A stretch of DNA of 64,000 nt from CATQHQ01 sp965243805 (GTDB lineage Bacteria; Gemmatimonadota; Gemmatimonadetes; Longimicrobiales; Gaopeijiaceae). The translations under genes were made by a program, and so were the position numbers. The DNA is taken from positions 3,658,001 to 3,722,000 of the forward strand of contig OZ251577.1 in the NCBI GenBank assembly GCA_965243805.1. Direction: 5' to 3'. Each line of letters begins with the position of its first letter. The first letter of the stretch is position 1. The notes under the pieces were generated by a model. That model saw only the letters and a program-made list of their open reading frames with translations, was not told where the DNA came from and made no database searches. Shown here in pieces: positions 19,080 to 27,524 of the stretch.

Positions 19080-19186
19080 GAAGCGCCCCAGGCCCCGCGG
19101 AACGGGAGCTCATGAACTCCGTCAGGGCCCCGCAGGCAGCAGCGGTAAGTGCGGCGAACGTTGTCGCGGACCGCCTGGGGCGCTTC
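19080..19186 (+). ncRNA. ffs: Signal recognition particle RNA, small bacterial (4.5S) type
   Basis: About 107 nt between yraN and dnaX, the classic location. The ends GAAGCGCCCCAGG (19080-19092) and CCTGGGGCGCTTC (19174-19186) are exact reverse complements and close the hairpin. The apical region contains GTCAGG (19121-19126) and AGCAGC followed by GGTAAG (19138-19149), the conserved Ffh-binding internal loops and tetraloop side. The RNA scaffolds Ffh for co-translational targeting. Exact ends are set by the stem and the upstream promoter. Confidence 0.92.
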
Positions 19187-19203
19187 TCCCGTTCCCACGG
19201 CCG

Positions 19204-20697
19204 GTGGACCCCGGCGGCGACCCGCTGAAGACGGCGCTATTGTCCTACCTCGCCCTCGCCCGAAAGTACCGGCCCCGCCGCTTCGGCGACGTCTCGACCC
19301 AGGAACACGTCTCCGAGACGCTGAAGCACGCCCTCGCTGGGGACAGGGTCAGCCACGCCTACCTCTTCTGCGGCCCCCGAGGCGTCGGCAAGACCACGCT
19401 GGCCAGAATCCTGGCGATGGCCCTCAACTGCCCGGATCGCGCCTCCGACGGCGAGCCCTGCGGCGGATGCGAGAACTGCGGGCGCATCTGGGGAGGCCAC
19501 ACGTCGCTGGACGTGGTGGAGATCGACGCCGCCTCCAACCGGGGAGTGGACGACGCCCGAGAGCTGCGCGAGCGCGCCATGTACGCGCCCTCCGAAGAAG
19601 GCCGTCACAAGGTCTACATCCTCGACGAGGCCCACATGCTCACCCGCGAGGCGTGGAACGCCCTCCTCAAGATCCTGGAGGAGCCGCCTCCCGGGGTCGT
19701 CTTCGTCTTCGCCACCACCGAGGCCCAGAAGATCCAGCAGACGGCGTCGCCGATCCTTTCCCGGTGCCAGCGCTTCGACTTCCGGCGCATCGGGGCCAGC
19801 GACATCACCGCCCGCCTCGCCCAGGTCCTCGAGCTGGAGGAGATCGCCCACCACCCCGACGCGCTCCGCGCCATCGCCAGAAAGGCCAACGGCGGAATGC
19901 GCGACGCGCTCTCCCTGCTGGACCAGGTGCTGGCCCTCTCGGACAGCGAAGTGTCGGTGCAGGCGGTGGTCCGAGTGCTGGGCGTGGTCGCCGAGGAACG
20001 CTACCTGGAGCTCTTCGACCTCGTGGCGGAGCGGCGTCACGGTTCCGTCTTCGACTTCGTGGAGTCGCTGCTCGACGAAGGGTACGACTTGGTGGAGTTC
20101 TACTACGGGCTGGCGGAACGTCTCCGGTTGCTGTTGCGCATCTCCTTGGACCCCAAGGCCGCGCCGGACGACTTGGCCGCCGAGACCCGCGAGGCGTTTG
20201 CGCAACGGGCGAAGGCGTTTGCCCCGGGCGATTTGGTGCGGATGCTGGGGATGACCTCGGAGCTGGAGGCGGCGGGCAGCCTGCGACGCACTGGCCGACC
20301 CCGGGTCCTGATCGAGATGCTGCTGCTGCGCATGAGCTACCTGGACCGGACGATCGAACTGGAAGAGATCGTCCGTGCTCTCGGCGGCGCGCCGCCGGGC
20401 GACCGAGCCCCGCGCTCCGCAGCGTCGACGGCGGCCCGCCCCTCGCCCGCACCGAAGAGGTCGCCCCCTCCAACGAAGTCGCCTGCTCCCAATCCCAAGA
20501 AGTCGCGCGCCCCGACGAAGTCACCCAAGTCGGGACTTGCCCTTCAGTCGGCCCCGAACGACCCTCCCGCTCGTCCCAAAGGCGGCTCGCGAATCACCCA
20601 CGCCGCCGTGCAGGAGAGTCGCATGAAGGAGCTGATTGAGCGCGCGCCCTTCCTCGAGCGGGCTGTGGCCGAACTGGACCTGCAGCTGGCGGACTGA
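19204..20697 (+). CDS. dnaX: DNA polymerase III subunit gamma/tau
   Basis: 497 residues; clamp-loader ATPase. KYRPRRFGDV opening, Walker A GPRGVGKTT, zinc cluster C(x8)CGGCENC, Walker B ILDEAHML, sensor 1 ATTEAQKI, then SRC arginine-finger motif (SPILSRCQRFDF). After the collar (to ~390) comes a Pro/Ser/Lys-rich stretch containing repeated PTKSP, and a short C-terminal helix. GTG at 19204; a TTG at 19240 is an alternative. A distinct programmed frameshift site was not identified. Confidence 0.95.
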   Translation: MDPGGDPLKTALLSYLALARKYRPRRFGDVSTQEHVSETLKHALAGDRVSHAYLFCGPRGVGKTTLARILAMALNCPDRASDGEPCGGCENCGRIWGGHTSLDVVEIDAASNRGVDDARELRERAMYAPSEEGRHKVYILDEAHMLTREAWNALLKILEEPPPGVVFVFATTEAQKIQQTASPILSRCQRFDFRRIGASDITARLAQVLELEEIAHHPDALRAIARKANGGMRDALSLLDQVLALSDSEVSVQAVVRVLGVVAEERYLELFDLVAERRHGSVFDFVESLLDEGYDLVEFYYGLAERLRLLLRISLDPKAAPDDLAAETREAFAQRAKAFAPGDLVRMLGMTSELEAAGSLRRTGRPRVLIEMLLLRMSYLDRTIELEEIVRALGGAPPGDRAPRSAASTAARPSPAPKRSPPPTKSPAPNPKKSRAPTKSPKSGLALQSAPNDPPARPKGGSRITHAAVQESRMKELIERAPFLERAVAELDLQLAD

Positions 20698-20727
20698 CGT
20701 TACGACCCCCCTCAAGACGAGAAAGAG

Positions 20728-21036
20728 ATGACGAACATTCAGCAGGTGATGAAGCAAGTGCAGGCAAGGATGCAGGAGTTTCAGGACGGGCTGGACGCCC
20801 AGGTCCTGGAGGCGTCCTCCGGAGGCGGGATGGTGACCGCCCGAGTGTCGGGGAAGGGCGACCTGAAGGGTCTGGAGATCGACCCGACGGTGATCGACCC
20901 CTCCGACCCGGAGATGCTGGAGGACCTCATCGTCGCCGCCGTGGCAGCAGCCCAGAACGGCGCGCGCAAGTTCTCCGAAGAGCACATCCGACGCACTGCG
21001 GGCGGCCTGCCCAGCCAGCTCTCCGACCTGTTCTAG
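20728..21036 (+). CDS. ybaB: Nucleoid-associated protein YbaB/EbfC
   Basis: 102 residues of the small dimeric DNA-binding family (MTNIQQVMKQVQARMQEFQ; SGGGMVTARVSGKGDLKGLEIDP described by its motif). Order dnaX-ybaB-recR is conserved widely in bacteria, which makes the call firm. Confidence 0.95.
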   Translation: MTNIQQVMKQVQARMQEFQDGLDAQVLEASSGGGMVTARVSGKGDLKGLEIDPTVIDPSDPEMLEDLIVAAVAAAQNGARKFSEEHIRRTAGGLPSQLSDLF

Positions 21037-21058
21037 GGGGGACGGCGGAGCGCGGACC

Positions 21059-21667
21059 GTGTCGTCGATCGACCACCTCGCCCAGGAGTTCGGCCGGCTT
21101 CCGGGGATCGGCGCCAAGACCTCCACGAGGCTGGTGTACCATCTCCTCAAGGGACCGAAGACGGACGCGCGTCGCTTGGCCGCGGCCCTGTGCGATGTGG
21201 CCGACCGGGTGCGATCCTGCAGCGTGTGCGGCAGCTACAGCGACGACGAGACGTGCGACGTTTGCCGGGACCCGTCCCGTAACCCCAGGGTGATCTGTGT
21301 GGTGGAGGAGGCGTACGACGTGGGGGCAATCGACCGGAGCGGGATGTACCGCGGCGTCTTCCACGTTCTGGGCGGCCGGCTGTCGCCCCTGGACGGCGTG
21401 GGTCCGGAGAAGCTCGACATCGACGGTCTGCTGCGGCGGGTCGGTGCAGAGGACGGCGGGGCCGACGAAGTCATCCTCGCCACCAACGCCAGCGTGGAGG
21501 GCGAGGCCACTGCGGTGTACGTGGAGAACCTGCTGCGTCCGTTTGGGCTGCGGGTCACCCGTCTCGCCCGAGGCATTCCGATGGGCAGCGACTTGGAGTA
21601 TGTGGACGGAACGACGATCGCCGAAGCGCTGGCTGGACGTCGGGAGATGGAGCAGACGCGAGCATGA
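21059..21667 (+). CDS. recR: Recombination mediator RecR
   Basis: 202 residues: helix-hairpin-helix LPGIGAKTSTRL, four-Cys zinc finger (CSVCGSYSDDETCDVC), Toprim domain (ICVVEEAYDVGAID) and C-terminal GSDLEYVD. Works with RecF/RecO to load RecA at gaps. GTG at 21059; the final bases overlap the next gene (ATGA). Confidence 0.96.
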   Translation: MSSIDHLAQEFGRLPGIGAKTSTRLVYHLLKGPKTDARRLAAALCDVADRVRSCSVCGSYSDDETCDVCRDPSRNPRVICVVEEAYDVGAIDRSGMYRGVFHVLGGRLSPLDGVGPEKLDIDGLLRRVGAEDGGADEVILATNASVEGEATAVYVENLLRPFGLRVTRLARGIPMGSDLEYVDGTTIAEALAGRREMEQTRA

Positions 21668-21957
21668 ACTGGCGCCGAACCGGACTCTTCCTCCTGGGCG
21701 TCGGCACCGCGAGCGCACTGGCGGCCCTCTTCCTTCGCAACCAAGTCGAGCGTCACCGTCGCGACCTCTTCAGCCCCAACGCCTTCCGGCGGCTGGCGGC
21801 GATCCGTCACCTCACTGGCGAGCCGGCCACCATCGACGCCGTCACCCTGCTCCGGGACTTCACCGCCTGGGAGCCCCGGCCGATCCTGCGCGGGCAAGCC
21901 AGCTCCGTGCTCGCTCGGATGGAGGCGGAGCTCGTGCAAGGGGAGGGCGACGCTTGA
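21664..21957 (+). CDS. Small membrane-anchored protein of unknown function
   Basis: 97 residues. One N-terminal hydrophobic helix (about 6-25, LFLLGVGTASALAALFL) followed by a soluble, helical ~70-residue domain with HEAT-like character (FRRLAAIRHLTGEPATIDAVTLLRDF). I do not recognise the family. It overlaps recR and pgsA by four bases on each side, so it is certainly translated within this operon. Confidence 0.7.
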   Translation: MNWRRTGLFLLGVGTASALAALFLRNQVERHRRDLFSPNAFRRLAAIRHLTGEPATIDAVTLLRDFTAWEPRPILRGQASSVLARMEAELVQGEGDA

Positions 21958-22583
21958 ACCTGCCCAACGCAATCACCGTTGCCCGGATCGCTGCGTGCCC
22001 GGCGATCTTCGCGCTGGCTCTCTCCCCTTCGGTGCAAGCCCGCTACGCCGCCTTCGTTCTCTTCGCGCTGGCCGCGTTCTCCGACCTCTGGGACGGCTAC
22101 TTGGCGCGCAAGCACGGTCAGATCACCGACACCGGCAAGCTGCTGGACCCTGTGGCCGACAAGCTCCTTCTGGCGTGCACCTTCATCCCCCTGTACATGA
22201 TCGCCCAGCGGCCCACGGAGCTGGACCGGGTGCCCGTGTGGGGCGCCTTCCCCCTCTGGGTGCTGCTGGTGGTGTTCGGTCGCGAGTTGCTGGTGACCGC
22301 CTTCCGAAGCTGGGCGTCGCGTCGGGGCGTGGTGATCTCGGCGGGATGGTCGGGCAAGCGAAAGACCCTGCTCCAGAACCTCTTCATCGGCGGGCTTCTG
22401 TCTTGGTACCCCCTGGCGCGGACGGGCGCCGAGGCCGGCTGGTCCGGCCCGTTCTGGTCCTTCTGGAGCGTGTTCCACGGCGGCTGGATCGCGGTGACGC
22501 TCGCGGTCGCGCTGATCATGACCGTGTACTCCATGCTCGACTACTTCTGGAGCTACCGAACCCTCGTGCGGAGGCATGCGTAA
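21954..22583 (+). CDS. pgsA: CDP-diacylglycerol-glycerol-3-phosphate 3-phosphatidyltransferase
   Basis: 209-residue membrane enzyme that makes phosphatidylglycerophosphate. CDP-alcohol phosphotransferase motif is complete: DLWDGYLARKHGQITDTGKL then LDPVADK (D-G-x2-A-R-x8-G-x3-D-x3-D). Start TTG at 21954 overlaps the previous stop (TTGA); the first residues LPNAITVARI are typical for PgsA, so the start is convincing. The next gene begins directly after its stop. Confidence 0.94.
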   Translation: MNLPNAITVARIAACPAIFALALSPSVQARYAAFVLFALAAFSDLWDGYLARKHGQITDTGKLLDPVADKLLLACTFIPLYMIAQRPTELDRVPVWGAFPLWVLLVVFGRELLVTAFRSWASRRGVVISAGWSGKRKTLLQNLFIGGLLSWYPLARTGAEAGWSGPFWSFWSVFHGGWIAVTLAVALIMTVYSMLDYFWSYRTLVRRHA

Positions 22584-23102
22584 GTGGTGGCACGTGGAGT
22601 CGTGCGCTACCGGTCGGCCCAGGCGCTGGTGGAGCACTTGGCGCTCTCGGCGACGACGCTGGGCATCCGGATCGCGACGGCGGAGAGCTGCACCGGCGGA
22701 CTCGTGGCCAAGATGATCACCGACGTGCCCGGCGCGTCGTCCCACTTCTTGGGCGGCATGGTGGCCTACGGCGACGAAGCCAAGGTTCAGCACCTGGACG
22801 TGAACCCGAAGGACATCGCCAAGCACGGCGCAGTATCCAAGATCGTGGCCCTTCAGATGGCGTTCGGCGCCTGCCGGCGGTTCTCGGCCGACTTGGCCAT
22901 GGCCGTGACCGGGATCGCGGGACCCGACGGGGGCCGGCCCGACAAGCCCGTGGGCACCGTTTGGGTCGCGGTCGCCCAGTCTGACGGAACGGGGGACGCG
23001 CGCCTGGGGCACTTCGAGGGCGGACGCAGGATCATACGGGACAAGAGCGCCGCCGCGGTTCTGCGACTGGCGGCCGAGGCCATAGCGTGGCGGGTCCGTT
23101 GA
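22584..23102 (+). CDS. pncC: Nicotinamide-nucleotide amidohydrolase (CinA C-terminal domain)
   Basis: 172 residues corresponding only to the CinA C-terminal enzyme: IATAESCTGGLVAKMITDVPG truncated to its AESCTGG motif (nucleophile Ser), GGMVAYGDEAK, VTGIAGPDGG and PVGTVWVAV. Deamidates NMN to NaMN, recycling pyridine nucleotides; the N-terminal MoCF domain of full CinA is absent. GTG at 22584 is immediately after the pgsA stop. Often beside pgsA, as here. Confidence 0.93.
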   Translation: MVARGVVRYRSAQALVEHLALSATTLGIRIATAESCTGGLVAKMITDVPGASSHFLGGMVAYGDEAKVQHLDVNPKDIAKHGAVSKIVALQMAFGACRRFSADLAMAVTGIAGPDGGRPDKPVGTVWVAVAQSDGTGDARLGHFEGGRRIIRDKSAAAVLRLAAEAIAWRVR

Positions 23103-23140
23103 CCGGCCTGCCGACAAGGGAACGAGGCGAAGAGAGGCGA

Positions 23141-23842
23141 ATGCGAGACCAGACGACGACCAACGACGCGCAGGCGGACGGTGCCTCTGCCTCTGCCCAG
23201 GACGTGTCCCCGGCCGAGGGTGAGGGACCGGTGACGACCGACGCCGACGACCCCCACGGTCTCGACGCCAACGAGCCCAGCGATCCCGACGGGTCCACCG
23301 ACGACGAGCCCGGCGACACCGACGACTCCGACGACCCCGACCGACCCGGCGACCCCAGCGGCCCCGACGACTCCGACGGACCCGACGACGCCCAGAGGCT
23401 CCGTGCCGAACGGGACCAGTGGCGGGACCGACATCTTCGTCTGGCCGCCGACTTCGACAACTACCGGAAGCGCTCCGACGAGCAGATGCGAGCGCGCTGG
23501 AACCGGGCACAGGCCGACCTGGCGTCCCGCCTGCTGGACCCTCTGGACGATCTGATCCGCATCTCCGAGCTGGATCACGAAGCCGGTGCCAACGTGGAGG
23601 CGGTCGTGGAGGGTGCCGGCCTCGTGGAGCGCAAGTTCCTCCGCATCCTGGAGGAGGTGGGCGTCCAGGTGGTGAACCCGGTGGGCGAGCCCTTCGATCC
23701 CAACACCATGGAGGCGATGATGCGGGTTCCCACCGAGTCGGAGGACGACGACGACATGGTGGAGCGCGTCTTCCAGAAGGGCTACGTCCTCAAGGGCCAG
23801 CTCCTGCGACCGGCCCGGGTCAGCGTCTACAAGGCGGGGTAG
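23141..23842 (+). CDS. grpE: Nucleotide exchange factor GrpE
   Basis: 233 residues. The N-terminal ~85 residues are an Asp/Pro/Gly-rich acidic tail (D-P-D-x repeats); the GrpE core follows with LRLAADFDNYRKRSDEQ and NPVGEPFDPNTMEAM. Exchanges ADP on DnaK. ATG at 23141 has a good AGAGAGGCGA ribosome-binding site; GTG 23087 inside pncC is an alternative. dnaJ follows by 16 bases; dnaK is not in the window. Confidence 0.94.
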   Translation: MRDQTTTNDAQADGASASAQDVSPAEGEGPVTTDADDPHGLDANEPSDPDGSTDDEPGDTDDSDDPDRPGDPSGPDDSDGPDDAQRLRAERDQWRDRHLRLAADFDNYRKRSDEQMRARWNRAQADLASRLLDPLDDLIRISELDHEAGANVEAVVEGAGLVERKFLRILEEVGVQVVNPVGEPFDPNTMEAMMRVPTESEDDDDMVERVFQKGYVLKGQLLRPARVSVYKAG

Positions 23843-23858
23843 GCGGGGGCGGCCGGCG

Positions 23859-24983
23859 ATGACGACCACGGACAAGGACTACTACGCAACCCTGGGGGTC
23901 GGCGAGAAGGCAGGCAGCGACGAGATCAAGAAGGCGTACCGGCGTCTGGCGAAGCGCTACCACCCCGACGCCAACCGGGACGACCCGAAGGCCGCGGACC
24001 GCTTCAAGGAGGTGGGCGAGGCTCACGGCGTGCTGTCGGACCCGGCCAAGCGCAAGAAGTACGACCAGATGAGAAGGCTGGGCGCCTTCGGCTTCGGCGG
24101 CGCGCGCGGGGGCGGCCCTCGCAGCAGTCCCGCGGCCGCGTCGTCCCCCTCTGGAAGCTTCTCCTTCGAGGACTTGGGAGGATTGGGCGGCTTCTCCGAC
24201 ATCTTCTCGTCGATCTTCGACCGAGGGAAAAAGGACCAATCCTCCAAGCCCAAGGGACCCCGCAAGGGGCACAACGTCGAGTACCGTGTCGAAGTCGGCT
24301 TCATGACGGCGGCCAACGGCGGCAAGGTGTCCCTTTCGGTGCCGATCACCGAGGAGTGTGCGACGTGCGGTGGCACCGGGGGAGCGCCGGGGACCGAGTG
24401 GAAGTCGTGCGGCGAGTGCAGCGGGTCGGGCAGCGTGTCGTTCGGCCAGGGCGGCTTCGCCGTGAAGCGTCCCTGTCCCGCCTGCGTGGGCCGGGGACGC
24501 CAGGCCGCGCGTTCGTGCGAGGCGTGCCGCGGCGCCGGGGAGGTTCACCAGAACCGCAAGATTCAGGTTGCGGTGCCCGCAGGCGTCGAGACCGGCTCCA
24601 AAGTGCGGCTCACGGGCCAGGGGGGTCGGGGCGAGAAGGGCGGCGCGCCGGGCGATCTGGTCATCACCTTCAAGGTCAACTCCCACAAGCGCTTCCGACG
24701 AGACGGCCTCGACATCCACGTCAAGGTGGCCGTGAACATGGCCCAAGCGATCCTGGGATCGAAGCTCTCGGTGGACACGATCTCGGGACAGCGGGTCGTC
24801 CTGCGCCTGCCGCCGGGCACCCAGTCGGGAACCCGCTTCCGTATCCGGGGCCAGGGCGTAAGGGGGAAGGGCCGGACAGGCGACCAGTTCGTCGAAGTGG
24901 TGGTGAGGGTCCCCGACTCCCTGACAGGGGAGCAGGAGAACCGGATCAAGCAGTTCGCCGAGTCGGCCGGACTGGAGTGGTAG
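23859..24983 (+). CDS. dnaJ: Chaperone protein DnaJ
   Basis: 374 residues with canonical order: J domain with YHPDAN (HPD at about 35-37), Gly/Phe/Ser linker (~75-130), four Cys-x2-Cys-x-Gly-x-Gly-like zinc repeats (CATCGGTGG, CGECSGSGS, CPACVGRGR, CEACRGAGE) and C-terminal substrate domains. Stimulates DnaK. Its last 38 bases overlap the 3' end of mnmA on the opposite strand. Confidence 0.96.
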   Translation: MTTTDKDYYATLGVGEKAGSDEIKKAYRRLAKRYHPDANRDDPKAADRFKEVGEAHGVLSDPAKRKKYDQMRRLGAFGFGGARGGGPRSSPAAASSPSGSFSFEDLGGLGGFSDIFSSIFDRGKKDQSSKPKGPRKGHNVEYRVEVGFMTAANGGKVSLSVPITEECATCGGTGGAPGTEWKSCGECSGSGSVSFGQGGFAVKRPCPACVGRGRQAARSCEACRGAGEVHQNRKIQVAVPAGVETGSKVRLTGQGGRGEKGGAPGDLVITFKVNSHKRFRRDGLDIHVKVAVNMAQAILGSKLSVDTISGQRVVLRLPPGTQSGTRFRIRGQGVRGKGRTGDQFVEVVVRVPDSLTGEQENRIKQFAESAGLEW

Positions 24984-26109
24984 CACCGGCGCAATCGGCG
25001 ATTCGCCCTCCGCCCAGCACCCGGTCGCCGTCGAAGAGCACGCTGGACTGGCCCGGCGTCGCGGCTCGGGCGGGCGTCTCCAGCGCGAGTTCCAGACGGT
25101 CGCCCGTGTGCGCTTCCACACGGCACGGGAGGGCCGGCGCCCGGTAGCGGACCTGAACCCCGAGCCGCGCTCCCGGCGACGGCGGCGTCGCCAACCAGTT
25201 GAGGCCGCTCACCACGATCCGCGTCGCCTCGAGCATCGCCCGGGGGCCCACCACCACCTCCCGGGTCTCCGGGCGCACCTCCAGCACGAACCACGGCTCG
25301 CGCCTCCCGCCCCCGATCCCCTTGCGCTGGCCCACCGTGAAGCCAGAGTAGCCGTCGTGTCGCCCCACGATCCGACCCGTCCACTCCACGATGGGGCCGG
25401 GCAGGAGGGCCGGGTGGGTCGGCAGGAGCCGCTTCTTGAGCAGGTCGCGGTAGTTGCCGGTCGGGACGAAGCAGATCTCTTGGGACTCGGGCTTGTCGGC
25501 GGTGACCAGTCCGAGCGACCGGGCGCGCTGGCGAACGGCGGCCTTGTCCAGCTCGCCCACGGGAAAGCAAAGCTTGTCCAGCAGCTCCGCTGGCAAGCCC
25601 CAGAGGAAGTAGGACTGGTCCTTGGCCGGGTCCAGGCCACGGAGCAGCCGAGGCTCGCCGGCGACGCCGCTGCGGTCCAGCCGGACGTAGTGGCCTGACG
25701 CTACGCCGTCGCAACCCAGCGCCCGAGCTCGCTTGAAGAGGTCTCGGAACTTGGTGTTTGAATTGCAGCGGACGCATGGGTTGGGCGTTCTGCCGCGGGA
25801 GTACTCGTCCACGAAGTCGTCGATCACGTCTCGCGTGAACTCCTCCTCCACGTCGAAGACGTAGTGCGGAATGTCCAGCGCGTCGGCCACTCGCTGGGCA
25901 TCTTGGATGCCGTCCAGGCCGCAGCACGTCTTGGCCGACGCTGGCGTCCCGCTGTAGCAGAACGTTTTCATGGTGGCACCGATCACCTCGTGGCCGGCCT
26001 CCACCAGCAGCGCCGCGGCCACCGAAGAGTCCACGCCGCCGGACATGGCGACCAGGATCCTCTGGTGCCGCTGGCCCTTCGCCAGTGCGCCGCCACCGCC
26101 CGTACTCAC
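24946..26109 (-). CDS. mnmA: tRNA-specific 2-thiouridylase
   Basis: 387 residues; makes s2U34 in Lys/Glu/Gln tRNAs. PP-loop VAMSGGVDSS, catalytic Cys in NPCVRCN, second redox Cys in SQEICFVPTG, and GYSGFTVGQRKG. GTG at 26109 overlaps the cysteine-desulfurase stop by four bases, and that enzyme is the likely sulfur source. The C-terminus runs 38 bases into dnaJ (convergent overlap). Confidence 0.95.
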   Translation of the reverse strand: MSTGGGGALAKGQRHQRILVAMSGGVDSSVAAALLVEAGHEVIGATMKTFCYSGTPASAKTCCGLDGIQDAQRVADALDIPHYVFDVEEEFTRDVIDDFVDEYSRGRTPNPCVRCNSNTKFRDLFKRARALGCDGVASGHYVRLDRSGVAGEPRLLRGLDPAKDQSYFLWGLPAELLDKLCFPVGELDKAAVRQRARSLGLVTADKPESQEICFVPTGNYRDLLKKRLLPTHPALLPGPIVEWTGRIVGRHDGYSGFTVGQRKGIGGGRREPWFVLEVRPETREVVVGPRAMLEATRIVVSGLNWLATPPSPGARLGVQVRYRAPALPCRVEAHTGDRLELALETPARAATPGQSSVLFDGDRVLGGGRIADCAGATTPVRPTRRTA

Positions 26110-27341
26110 AGTGCAGCCACCGCGCGCGCCCTCTCGACGGCACTCGCCACGGCCTCCACGATCCGGCCCGCATGGCGACGGCGGGTCAGGCAGCCGAAGC
26201 TGAGGCGCAGAGACGCCACCGAGTCGCCGGGATACGCCGCCGGGTCGTCGGGGTAGAGTGCCGCCAGTGTGCGACTGGGCCGGGAGGAGCCGCTGGCGCA
26301 CGCCGAGCCGCCCGATGCCGCAACGCCATCTGCGTCCAGCGCCGCCAGCAACGTATCCGAGTCCGCGCCGGCCACCCGGAGAGCGGTGATGTGGGGGGCG
26401 CGCGGTCCCTCGGCGCACGCGACTGCCAACCCCTCGCCGCCGCCGAGTCCCGAGTGCGAGCCCCGTTCGCCCCGACCCAGTCCGCTCCGGCCCAGAAGCC
26501 GCGCCTCCACCTCGTCCCGCAACGCTTCCAGGCGGTCCGCCTCCGCCTGCCGATCCTCTACGGCCAGCCGCAGCGCCTCGGCGAACCCTGCCGCGCCCGC
26601 CACGTCCTCGGTCCCGGGGCGCAGCCCGCCTTCCTGCCCTCCGCCCACGTGAAGAGGCGCGATCGCCGCCGGATCGCTTGCAACCAGCACGCCCACGCCC
26701 ATCGGGCCGCCGATCTTGTGGCCCGTTACAGTGAGCAGGTCCGGCACCCGGTCCGCCATCGACACGGGAACCTTGCCCACGGCCTGCACGGCGTCGCTGT
26801 GGAGCGGCACGCCACGGCTCCGGCACCGCTCGGCCAGCTCCGCCACCGGCAGCACCAGTCCGGTCTCGTTGTTCACCCACATGAACGACGCCACCGCCGG
26901 CCTCTCCGCCAGCGCGTCCCGCAACGCCCCCATGTCCAGCGCGCCGTCGGGACTCACCTCCACCACGACGTGCCGTCCGCCCTCCGCAACGACTTGGCGC
27001 GCCGCCTCGAACACCGCAGGGTGCTCGATGGAGGATGTGACCACCAGCGGCGAAGCCGTCCCCTCGGCCCGTGCGCGCCGGGCCGGACCCAGCACGGCCA
27101 AGTTGTCGGACTCGGTTCCGCCCCGCGTGAAGAACACTCTGTCCGGCGTCGTCCCCAGCGATTCGGCTGCCGACGCCCGGGCACCCTCCAGCCGTCGCCT
27201 CGCTCGCCGTCCCCAGGCGTGCCCGCTCGAAGGGTTCCCCAGCCCCTCCTCTGCGCACTGCTCCATGACGTGGCGAACCTCCGCCCGCAGGGGGGTGGTG
27301 GCGGCGTGGTCGGCGTAGATGGTGGATCGGTTCGGTCGCAT
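26106..27341 (-). CDS. Cysteine desulfurase (NifS/IscS family)
   Basis: 411 residues from ATG at 27341. PLP enzyme that takes sulfur from cysteine: YADHAATTPL opening, NPSSGHAWGR, HSDAVQAVGK, PLP-binding Lys in TGHKIGGPMG, and the active-site loop GGSACASGS (Cys). An insertion GRSGLGRGERGSHSGLGGGEG around residues 295-315 is coded by short repeats. A longer reading frame to 27446 would add a repeated RCRRGQAS segment; I regard it as leader DNA. Overlaps mnmA (GTGA), so the pair is coupled. Confidence 0.93.
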   Translation of the reverse strand: MRPNRSTIYADHAATTPLRAEVRHVMEQCAEEGLGNPSSGHAWGRRARRRLEGARASAAESLGTTPDRVFFTRGGTESDNLAVLGPARRARAEGTASPLVVTSSIEHPAVFEAARQVVAEGGRHVVVEVSPDGALDMGALRDALAERPAVASFMWVNNETGLVLPVAELAERCRSRGVPLHSDAVQAVGKVPVSMADRVPDLLTVTGHKIGGPMGVGVLVASDPAAIAPLHVGGGQEGGLRPGTEDVAGAAGFAEALRLAVEDRQAEADRLEALRDEVEARLLGRSGLGRGERGSHSGLGGGEGLAVACAEGPRAPHITALRVAGADSDTLLAALDADGVAASGGSACASGSSRPSRTLAALYPDDPAAYPGDSVASLRLSFGCLTRRRHAGRIVEAVASAVERARAVAAL

Positions 27342-27356
27342 GTGGGAGAACCTGAC

Positions 27357-27411
27357 GGACGCTTGCCCACGCCGGCAACGGGTTATGGACGCTTGCCCGC
27401 GCCGGCAACGG
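27357..27411. repeat. 30-bp-period tandem repeat upstream of the desulfurase
   Basis: A 25-bp segment (27357-27381) recurs at 27387-27411 with one mismatch. It sits just upstream of the desulfurase start; if translated in the longer frame it encodes a repeated RCRRGQAS peptide. Confidence 0.8.
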
Positions 27412-27524
27412 CTTGCCGGTCCCGGCACACCGGTTGAAGTGCTCACGCAAGTCGTTAGTCTTCAATTCAGCCAACGACCCGCCGGCCATCCCAATTTCGC
27501 ACACAAGGGGGTAGTCCAGAAACC
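27412..27524. promoter_or_regulatory. Divergent promoter region between desulfurase and PP2C genes
   Basis: Lower GC than the flanks. Contains an inverted GTCGTT (27451-27456) / AACGAC (27473-27478) with a 16-base centre, and TTGAAG/CTTCAA (27434-27439 / 27460-27465). These may be operator or hairpin sites; no clear -35/-10 pair stands out. Confidence 0.35.

Noticed and set aside
27342..27446. N-terminal extension of the cysteine desulfurase
   Set aside because: The extension is a repeat-coded Arg/Gly/Ser peptide; the family begins at the YADHAATTP region, well served by ATG 27341.
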